A DNA stretch of 37,077 nt, from contig CAJOHZ010000034.1 in assembly GCA_905234695.1 (NCBI GenBank), positions 1-37,077 of the forward strand, in the 5' to 3' direction. Under the pieces are notes generated by a model that saw only the letters and a program-made list of their open reading frames with translations, ran no database searches and had not been told where the DNA came from. The stretch comes from an uncultured Bacteroidales bacterium. GTDB lineage: Bacteria; Bacteroidota; Bacteroidia; Bacteroidales; P3. This document shows, piece by piece, positions 31,773 through 37,077 of the stretch; within the stretch, counting starts at the first letter, position 1, and the number at the start of each line of letters is the position of its first letter. The position numbers were made by a program, and so were the translations under genes.

Positions 31773-33097
31773 AACGCTCGCTCATACTCTGCCTCCTACT
31801 TCTCGCCACCATGGCAGCCCACGCTGACCGTGTGAGGGTGAAACTCTTCTCCAACAACACGGTCGACCTCATCAACGTCTCCTTCGACCTGGGGCTCTAC
31901 AACCTCTACGCCAACGACACCGCGATGGTGGCGGCCGACCTCGGCGACGGCAAATCGGTGGAGCTGACCCCCAACGGACGCAAGGTGCATGTAGCTATCG
32001 ACGGCTACGACTACGGCAGCTACGACTCGGTGACCTTCGCCGCCACCGATACCGCTTGCATTCTCTGTCTCAACCCCCGCAATATCAAGAACCGCACCTA
32101 CGAGGGCAACCTGATTGTCTCCGTCGGAAAGAACGGAAAACTGCACCTCATCAACGACGTGGAGTTCGAGACCTACCTGGCCGGCGTGGTGCAGTCGGAA
32201 ATCTATGGCACCGAGAGCGACATCTTCCGCGTGCAGGCCATCATCTCACGGACCTGGGCCATGCGCAATATCAACAAACACAAGGCCGAGGGCTACAACT
32301 TTTGCGACCAGGTTCACTGCCAGGCTTACCTGAATCGCTGCGTGCGGCCCGACATCATGCTTGGCACCATCCAGAGCTGCGGACAGACCATCGTCGACAG
32401 CACGGGCAACCTCATCGACACCCCCTTCCACTCCAACAGCGGAGGCCAGACGGCCAACTCAGAGGATGTGTGGCGTTCCGCCCTCCCCTATCTGCGCTCC
32501 GTGTCCGACACCTTTTCCTACCGCATGCGACAGAGCGACTGGGTGAAAGTCGTCAACGAGGACAAGTGGCTCAACTACTTCGCCCACACCCATAAACTCA
32601 ATACCGGCGTCGACAGCATCCGCCGCGAACTGCTCACCTTCAGTCAGCCGGAACGCAAGGTGCGGCTGTGTGGCATCCCGCTGACAAGAATCCGCACCGA
32701 CTTCCAGTTGAAATCCACCTTCTTCTCCGTTATTTACGACAGTGCCGCCCACCGCATCACCCTCTCGGGTCACGGCTACGGCCACGGCGTGGGCCTCAGC
32801 CAGGAGGGCACCATCCGCATGGTGGGACTCGGCATCAGCTACGACAGCATCATCCGCCACTACTACACCGGCGCCACCGTCCACACCGACGAGGACCATC
32901 CCCACACCTACGTGGAACGATACGTCAAGCAGATTGCCCAAATCATCGAGGAAGACAAGTTGAAAGCCACCCAGACCAAATCGAAGAAAGACGACTGGCT
33001 GGGGCGTCTCTTCCGCCTGCGCGACCGCGAGGAGCGCGAGGAGGTCTACAACCCCGACCAGAACGAAATCGACGGCGACTGGCAATACGATTGGTGA
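31769..33097 (+). CDS. SpoIID/LytB-domain protein, exported
   Basis: The 442-residue protein has a signal peptide (MKRSLILCLLLLATMAAHAD) and a SpoIID/LytB domain from about residue 125: FETYLAGVVQSEIYGTESDI, FRVQAIISRTWAMRNI, CDQVHCQAYLN, FHSNSGGQTANSEDVW, and the closing GHGYGHGVGLSQEGTIRM. SpoIID proteins cut denuded peptidoglycan glycan strands in spore formers; in Bacteroidota the related protein is exported and of unknown use, probably in cell-wall turnover. The catalytic glutamate would be in QSEIYG. The C-terminal 70 residues are charged. It overlaps lpxB by four bases, and a repeat lies in the 45-base gap after it. Confidence 0.92.
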   Translation: MKRSLILCLLLLATMAAHADRVRVKLFSNNTVDLINVSFDLGLYNLYANDTAMVAADLGDGKSVELTPNGRKVHVAIDGYDYGSYDSVTFAATDTACILCLNPRNIKNRTYEGNLIVSVGKNGKLHLINDVEFETYLAGVVQSEIYGTESDIFRVQAIISRTWAMRNINKHKAEGYNFCDQVHCQAYLNRCVRPDIMLGTIQSCGQTIVDSTGNLIDTPFHSNSGGQTANSEDVWRSALPYLRSVSDTFSYRMRQSDWVKVVNEDKWLNYFAHTHKLNTGVDSIRRELLTFSQPERKVRLCGIPLTRIRTDFQLKSTFFSVIYDSAAHRITLSGHGYGHGVGLSQEGTIRMVGLGISYDSIIRHYYTGATVHTDEDHPHTYVERYVKQIAQIIEEDKLKATQTKSKKDDWLGRLFRLRDREEREEVYNPDQNEIDGDWQYDW

Positions 33098-33130
33098 GGA
33101 AATTGAAAATTGAGAATTAAAAACTGAAAC
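33098..33130. repeat. AATTGAAAATTGAG-type dispersed repeat, intergenic copy
   Basis: It begins immediately after the SpoIID-like stop and reads GGAAATTGAAAATTGAGAAT then TAAAAACTGAAAC. It is the second copy of the element at 7972-8010. Confidence 0.75.
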
Positions 33131-33142
33131 TAAAAAAACGAT

Positions 33143-33700
33143 ATGAAGAAAATATTATCCTTAACCCTTTTCGCGGCACTCCTTGTCGGAGCCAGTGCCC
33201 AGATTGATTGGAAGACCATCGAGCAGGCCTCCAAGACCGAAAGCAAGGGCAACACGAAGCTCTACTTCGTCGATTTCTACACCTCCTGGTGCGGCTGGTG
33301 CAAGAAGATGGACCGCGAGACCTTCACCCACCCCGTGGTGGCGAAGATTCTCAACACCTACTACATCCCCGTCAAGTTCGATGCCGAAGGCACCGCCGAG
33401 TTCACCTGGGACGGCAACAAATACAGCAACCTCGCCCCTGTGGCGGGAGGACGCCCCAGCACCCACAGCTTCGCCAAAGCCACCCTCGGCACAAAAATGG
33501 GATTCCCCTCGTTCGGCCTGTTCAACACCAACCAGTCGCGACTCACTATCGTACAGGGCTACCAGAGTGCCGACGAACTTGTGGTCATCCTTTGGTACTT
33601 TGCCTCGGGCGACTACAAGCGCTACGCCTTCGAAAAATACCAGCAGATATTCGACAAGGAAATCCGCCCCAAGATGAACGAGAAACTGGGCCTCGAATAA
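33143..33700 (+). CDS. Exported thioredoxin-like protein (CGWCK motif)
   Basis: The 185-residue protein has a signal peptide (MKKILSLTLFAALLVGASAQ) and a thioredoxin-like fold with the redox motif Cys50-Gly-Trp-Cys53 in VDFYTSWCGWCKKMDRETF. This is the pattern of DUF255/thioredoxin_7-type periplasmic thioredoxins. The cis-proline region reads KMGFPSFGLFNTNQSRLT. It likely reduces or isomerises disulfides in exported proteins. It lies between the SpoIID-like gene and ftsY (20-base gap) in the same run. Confidence 0.9.
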   Translation: MKKILSLTLFAALLVGASAQIDWKTIEQASKTESKGNTKLYFVDFYTSWCGWCKKMDRETFTHPVVAKILNTYYIPVKFDAEGTAEFTWDGNKYSNLAPVAGGRPSTHSFAKATLGTKMGFPSFGLFNTNQSRLTIVQGYQSADELVVILWYFASGDYKRYAFEKYQQIFDKEIRPKMNEKLGLE

Positions 33701-33720
33701 CCAAACCAAGCAACCGTACC

Positions 33721-34659
33721 ATGGGATTATTCAGCAGAAAAGAGACCCTTGATCAGGGACTGAACAAGACGAAGGAGAGCTTCTTCAGCAAACTTTCGCG
33801 CTCCATCCTCGGCAAGTCCACCGTCGACGACAACGTGCTCGACAACCTTGAAGAGACCCTCATCACCTCCGACGTGGGGGTGGAGACCACCCTCAAGATT
33901 ATCGAGCGGCTGCAGGCCCGCATCAAACGCGACAAGTATATCAGCACCTCCGAACTCAACTCCATCCTGCGCGCCGAAATCGCCACCCTGTTGCGCAAGC
34001 ACGACGGCGACTTCCCCGAAGACTTCGACTCACCGATGAAGCATAAGCCTTACGTGGTGCTGGTGGTCGGCGTGAACGGTGTGGGCAAGACCACCACCAT
34101 CGCCAAACTGGCCTACCAGTACAAACAGGCCGGCAAGAAGGTCATGCTCGGCGCCGCCGACACCTTCCGTGCCGCCGCCGTGGAGCAGTTGCAACTCTGG
34201 GCCGACCGCGTGGGCGTGCCCATCGTGCAGCAGGGCATGAACGCCGACCCCGCCTCGGTGGCTTACGACACCCTCCAGTCCGCCCTTGCCAAGGACATCG
34301 ACGTGGTGCTTATCGACACCGCCGGCCGCTTGCACAACAAGATAGGACTGATGAACGAGTTGGGCAAAATCCGCAAGGTGATGCAGAAACTCCTTCCCGA
34401 CGCCCCGCACGAAGTGCTGCTGGTGCTCGATGCCAGCACCGGCCAGAACGCCATCGAGCAGGCGCGCCAGTTCACCGCCGCCACCGAGGTCAACGCCCTT
34501 GCCCTCACCAAACTCGACGGTACCGCCAAGGGAGGCGTCATCATCGGCATCAGCGACCAATTCCAGATACCCGTCCGCTATATCGGCCTCGGCGAGAAGA
34601 TGACCGACCTGCAGGTATTCCACGCCGACGAGTTTGTCGACAGCCTCTTTGATCAATGA
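33721..34659 (+). CDS. ftsY: Signal recognition particle receptor FtsY
   Basis: The protein starts MGLFSRKETLDQGLNKTKES at the ATG 33721. An open reading further upstream belongs to another frame of the thioredoxin-like gene. The 312 residues lack the long acidic A domain and have the N domain followed by the SRP GTPase G domain: G1 GVNGVGKT (117-124), DTFRAAAVEQL, DTAGRLHNKIGLMNEL, TKLDGTAKGGVIIG and GLGEKMTDLQVF. FtsY receives ribosome-SRP complexes at the inner membrane and passes them to SecYEG and YidC. The stop overlaps the rimO ATG by four bases. Confidence 0.97.
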   Translation: MGLFSRKETLDQGLNKTKESFFSKLSRSILGKSTVDDNVLDNLEETLITSDVGVETTLKIIERLQARIKRDKYISTSELNSILRAEIATLLRKHDGDFPEDFDSPMKHKPYVVLVVGVNGVGKTTTIAKLAYQYKQAGKKVMLGAADTFRAAAVEQLQLWADRVGVPIVQQGMNADPASVAYDTLQSALAKDIDVVLIDTAGRLHNKIGLMNELGKIRKVMQKLLPDAPHEVLLVLDASTGQNAIEQARQFTAATEVNALALTKLDGTAKGGVIIGISDQFQIPVRYIGLGEKMTDLQVFHADEFVDSLFDQ

Positions 34660-36017
34660 ATAGCGTAAACATCATCACCCTCGGCTGCAGCAAAAACACC
34701 GTCGACTCCGAGAATGTCGCCGGCCGTTTGGCCGCGGCAGGCTTCAAAGTCTATTTCGACCGCCGCCACAACGACTGCGACACAGTCGTCGTCAACACCT
34801 GCGGCTTCATCGGCGATGCCAAGGAGGAATCGGTCAATGTACTGCTGGAACAGATAGAAGCCAAACGGTTCTTCAACCGCCGCCACGCACGCGATGGACG
34901 ACAGCGGCAACTGGTGGCCGTGGGATGTCTCGTGGAGCGCTACCGCAACGAACTGCGCCCCGAGATGCCCGAAGTGGACGCCTGGTTCGGTGTCCACGAG
35001 TGGAACGAGATCATAACTAGAATCGCTAGAGAGACTAGTTCAACTAGAGCAACTAGTCCAACTAGTTCAACTAGAACATCTAGTCCAGCCCGGCAGCTTT
35101 CCACCCCCCGCCACTATGCCTATCTCAAAATCTCCGAGGGCTGCAACCGCAGTTGCTCCTACTGTGCCATCCCGCTCATCCGCGGCAGGCACATCTCGCG
35201 CCCGATAGAGACGCTGGTGGCGGAAGCCCGACAGCTGGTCGCCAACGGGGTGAAAGAGATTATCCTCATCGCCCAGGACACCACCTACTACGGCCTCGAC
35301 CTCTATGGCCGCCGCCGTTTGGGCGACCTCATGGAACAGCTGGCCACCGCGAGCGGCGCCCAGTGGATTCGGTTACACTACACCTACCCCACCTCCTTCC
35401 CCGTCGATGCCATCGAAGTCATGCGGCGGCACGACAATATCTGCAACTATATCGACATCCCCCTGCAGCATATCAACAGCCGCATCCTCTCCTCCATGCA
35501 ACGCGGTATCGACCGTGAGGGCACCCTTGCCCTGCTGCAACGGATGCGTGACCGCCTCCCTGGCGTCAGCATCCGCACCACCCTCATCGTGGGCTACCCC
35601 GGCGAGAGCGAAGCCGAATTCGAGGAGTTGAAACAGTTCGTCCGTGAAGCCCGTTTCGACCGCATGGGCTGTTTTGCCTACTCGCCCGAGGAGGGGACCC
35701 CCGCCGAGGCATTGGGCGACCCCGTCAGCGAGGACGAGAAAACGCGTCGTGTGGGCGAGTTGATGGCCCTGCAGGAACAGATATCACTGGAACGGAATGA
35801 GGCCCGTATAGGGCAAATCTACCGCGTTCTCGTTGACCGTCGCGAAGGCGACTTCTATATTGCCCGCACCGAATACGACAGTCCCGAGGTGGACGATGAA
35901 GTGCTGATACCGGTCCCCCACACTCCGGGCACCGCCGCGCCCTTGCACATCGGTGAATTCTACACCGTCCGAATCACCCGTGCCATGGAAAACGACCTCA
36001 TGGCCGAATTGGTCTAA
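34656..36017 (+). CDS. rimO: Ribosomal protein S12 methylthiotransferase RimO with repeat insertion
   Basis: The 453-residue protein has the N-terminal methylthiotransferase domain with Cys11, Cys49 (VVVNTCGFIGDA) and Cys91 (VAVGCLVERYRNEL), which bind one iron-sulfur cluster. The radical-SAM motif is CNRSCSYC (Cys163, Cys167, Cys170), and a TRAM-like domain follows after about residue 385. RimO adds a methylthio group to an aspartate of ribosomal protein S12. Residues 121-145 (TRIARETSSTRATSPTSSTR, then TSSPA) are coded by eight 9-bp CTAG units and sit between the two catalytic domains, where homologues have a short linker. All catalytic cysteines are kept. It is the last gene of the run; a terminator follows 7 bases after the stop. 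Confidence 0.96.
   Translation: MNSVNIITLGCSKNTVDSENVAGRLAAAGFKVYFDRRHNDCDTVVVNTCGFIGDAKEESVNVLLEQIEAKRFFNRRHARDGRQRQLVAVGCLVERYRNELRPEMPEVDAWFGVHEWNEIITRIARETSSTRATSPTSSTRTSSPARQLSTPRHYAYLKISEGCNRSCSYCAIPLIRGRHISRPIETLVAEARQLVANGVKEIILIAQDTTYYGLDLYGRRRLGDLMEQLATASGAQWIRLHYTYPTSFPVDAIEVMRRHDNICNYIDIPLQHINSRILSSMQRGIDREGTLALLQRMRDRLPGVSIRTTLIVGYPGESEAEFEELKQFVREARFDRMGCFAYSPEEGTPAEALGDPVSEDEKTRRVGELMALQEQISLERNEARIGQIYRVLVDRREGDFYIARTEYDSPEVDDEVLIPVPHTPGTAAPLHIGEFYTVRITRAMENDLMAELV
35017..35088. repeat. Eight 9-bp CTAGNNNNN tandem units inside rimO
   Basis: CTAG starts at 35017, 35026, 35035, 35044, 35053, 35062, 35071 and 35080, exactly every nine bases, often followed by TTCAA or a near variant. 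Being a multiple of three, each unit adds one tripeptide of the form Thr/Ser/Ala-Arg/Ser-X. Confidence 0.92.
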
Positions 36018-36023
36018 AAAGAA

Positions 36024-36049
36024 AAAGCCCGACCAACCGGTCGGGCTTT
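36024..36049. terminator. Rho-independent terminator after rimO, probably bidirectional
   Basis: The stem AAAGCCCGACC pairs with GGTCGGGCTTT around a four-base loop, followed by CCTTTTCTTT on plus and preceded by AAAAAGAAAA, which gives a T-run on minus. It separates rimO from the convergent rpmF. Confidence 0.9.
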
Positions 36050-36070
36050 CCTTTTCTTTGTGCCTTGGGG

Positions 36071-36256
36071 TTATGCCTCGGTGTTCTTCTCGATGGCGAG
36101 TTTTCCGCGGTAGTAACCGCACTCGGGGCATACGTGGTGGTACATTACAGGAGCGCCGCAATTGCTGCAGGTAGTCAGCTGGGCTTTCTCCAAACTGTCG
36201 TGTGTTCTGCGCTTCGCTGTGCGAGTCTGCGAGAATCTGTGTTTTGGATGTGGCAT
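36071..36256 (-). CDS. rpmF: 50S ribosomal protein L32
   Basis: The 61-residue protein starts MPHPKHRFSQTRTAKRRTHD and contains the two zinc-type cysteine pairs of L32 (CSNCGAPV and CPECGYYRG). Length and order match bacterial L32. It is encoded 21 bases after the DUF177 gene, the usual rpmF neighbour, and converges on rimO across a shared terminator. The Cys-containing form suggests a zinc-binding version. Confidence 0.97.
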   Translation of the reverse strand: MPHPKHRFSQTRTAKRRTHDSLEKAQLTTCSNCGAPVMYHHVCPECGYYRGKLAIEKNTEA

Positions 36257-36277
36257 ATTGTTTTATTTTTTATTTGT

Positions 36278-36814
36278 TTATTTTTCCTTCAATGCTTTGA
36301 GTGCGTCCCATCGTGGATCGGTCTCCCCTTCGCCTAGCACCCTCACCTCGTCCTCCTCCGAGGGTTCGTGTTCCTCCGAGATGTACTGCAGCATCTCTGG
36401 GTCGCACTGTCCCTCTTCGTGTACTTTCTGTATCGGCATCCGTACCGCCACATACTCGTACATCCACTGTGCCAAGTCGATTTGGTGTTCGCCTTCGGGG
36501 AGTATCACCACGTCCTCCTTGTCGCTGGTTTCGGTGTTGCTGAACTTCACACACAGGGTCTCTTCGCCGCTCACCGGAACATCCAGTTCCCCGAGACAAC
36601 GGTCGCAGACTGTCTTGACAACGCCCTCGAAGGCAAAATTGAACATCAACAATCGCTCCCGCTTCTCCAAAACGACCGCAAAATTGACTTTTCCTTCGCG
36701 CAGTTCTTCATTTTCGAACCCCTCGAAGAAGCCATTGTCCAAGGTATAGTCATACTCGTATCTCCCTGTCTCCAAACCACTAAACTGGACTACGGTGTCA
36801 ATCTTCGGCTTCAT
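36278..36814 (-). CDS. DUF177 (YceD-like) protein
   Basis: The 178-residue protein contains the DUF177 core: VVLEKRERLLMFNFAFEGVV followed by CDRCLGELDVPVSGEETLCV and then DKEDVVILPEGEHQIDLAQW. The family is conserved directly upstream of rpmF in most bacteria and has been linked to 23S rRNA maturation in plants and bacteria. The C-terminal tail is acidic (EEHEPSEEDEVRVLGEGETD). A full Bacteroidota promoter lies upstream at 36836-36865, so the two-gene unit has its own start. Confidence 0.94.
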   Translation of the reverse strand: MKPKIDTVVQFSGLETGRYEYDYTLDNGFFEGFENEELREGKVNFAVVLEKRERLLMFNFAFEGVVKTVCDRCLGELDVPVSGEETLCVKFSNTETSDKEDVVILPEGEHQIDLAQWMYEYVAVRMPIQKVHEEGQCDPEMLQYISEEHEPSEEDEVRVLGEGETDPRWDALKALKEK

Positions 36815-36835
36815 TTCACACTCTTATTGAGTTTG

Positions 36836-36865
36836 CAAAATTACAACTTTTTTCTGACATACAAA
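36836..36865 (-). promoter_or_regulatory. Bacteroidota promoter for DUF177-rpmF
   Basis: On the minus strand TTTG (36865-36862) is followed by 18 bases and TAATTTTG (36843-36836). This matches both the -33 and -7 boxes and lies about 21 bases before the DUF177 ATG. Confidence 0.72.
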
Positions 36866-36896
36866 AATAAATGGCAAGAAAATTATTTTACGGGGC

Positions 36897-36936
36897 AAAA
36901 AGAGCAACGGGCACCCCCGGTTGGGGATGCCCGTTG
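36897..36936 (-). terminator. Rho-independent terminator of the T9SS cargo gene
   Basis: A hairpin at 36905-36936 pairs CAACGGGCA with TGCCCGTTG and an inner CCCC with GGGG. On the minus strand it is followed by CTCTTTTT (36904-36897). It lies just downstream of the stop at 36957. Confidence 0.85.
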
Positions 36937-36956
36937 GCTCGATGTATGGTGGAATC

Positions 36957-37077
36957 TTATCTGACGATAAGTTTCTTGACCATGTTCACCTTCTCGCCGG
37001 TGATGCGCACGAAGTAGGCACCCTGCGAGAGGTTGTCGACGTTCATCGTCTTCACACAGTCGCCGGCGCACTCCATG
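36957..37077 (-). CDS. T9SS type A sorting domain protein, C-terminal end only
   Basis: The minus strand reads MECAGDCVKTMNVDNLSQGA, then YFVRITGEKVNMVKKLIVR and a stop (TAA at 36959-36957). The LxxGxYFVRI pattern with a final KKLIV is the end of a type A T9SS C-terminal sorting domain. The rest of the gene lies beyond the right edge, so the cargo type is unknown. Its terminator follows at 36905-36936. The frame, sorting-domain pattern and terminator agree with each other. Confidence 0.85.
   Translation of the reverse strand, partial: MECAGDCVKTMNVDNLSQGAYFVRITGEKVNMVKKLIVR

Noticed and set aside
33208-33720. An upstream extension of ftsY
   Set aside because: This stretch is another frame of the thioredoxin-like gene; the FtsY family start is at 33721.

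Overview
The window looks like a chromosomal segment of a Bacteroidales-type bacterium (phylum Bacteroidota), probably an uncultured, fairly GC-rich lineage. The reasons are Bacteroidota promoter boxes (TAnnTTTG at -7, with TTG or TTTG about 18-19 bases further upstream), very few Shine-Dalgarno sites, type IX secretion C-terminal sorting domains (end of the C10 protease and the partial gene at the right edge), a GldF/GldG-type ABC protein, CarboxypepD-like regulatory domains on exported proteins, and typical Bacteroidota versions of YidC, NhaD, LpxB and RimO. No tRNA, rRNA, CRISPR array, prophage or complete insertion sequence was recognised.

Layout. (1) 1-2989, minus: a lipoprotein, the N-terminal half of a split transketolase, an exported von Willebrand A protein and the start of the C-terminal transketolase half. 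(2) 3127-7836, plus: yidC, nhaD and a membrane-anchored protein with a possible transglycosylase-like domain. (3) 7895-16603, minus: a long run headed by a truncated TonB-receptor N-terminus, then a YbjQ-type protein, a MITE-like element, an ABC ATPase and permease, two lipoproteins, a YtrA-type GntR repressor, a CarboxypepD-regulatory-domain protein, a small lipoprotein and a secreted C10 protease. A near-perfect 22-bp palindrome over the predicted start site of the head promoter is the likely GntR operator. (4) 16787-20906, plus: a lipoprotein amidohydrolase and a Wzz/Wzy-like pair; then an OmpA-family lipoprotein on minus. (5) 21973-23758, plus: a ClC chloride channel broken by a frameshift. 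(6) 23759-24203: no gene, but an inverted pair of arrays built on an 11-bp period. (7) 24204-36017, plus: M28 peptidase, GldF-GldG fusion, DUF4340-like protein, SurE, a small membrane protein, LpxB, SpoIID-like protein, thioredoxin-like protein, FtsY and RimO, closed by a strong terminator. (8) 36071-37077, minus: rpmF, DUF177 and the 3' end of a T9SS cargo gene.

Functionally the window is mostly envelope biology: membrane protein insertion and targeting (YidC, FtsY), lipid A (LpxB), surface polysaccharide (Wzz/Wzy-like), ion homeostasis (NhaD, ClC), exported proteases and lipoproteins, and ribosome-related genes (RimO, L32).

The most unusual signal is not one gene but a theme. Short repeats and palindromes appear to have entered coding sequences in frame, usually in linkers or tails: eight 9-bp CTAG units in rimO, a hairpin in lpxB, a GC palindrome in the ABC ATPase, and AATTGAAAATTGAG-type repeats in the C10 protease sorting domain and the GntR tail. 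This resembles the concept of Rickettsia palindromic elements. With the 11-bp-phased inverted arrays it is the part most worth following up. I do not see a clear new defence system or biosynthetic system.
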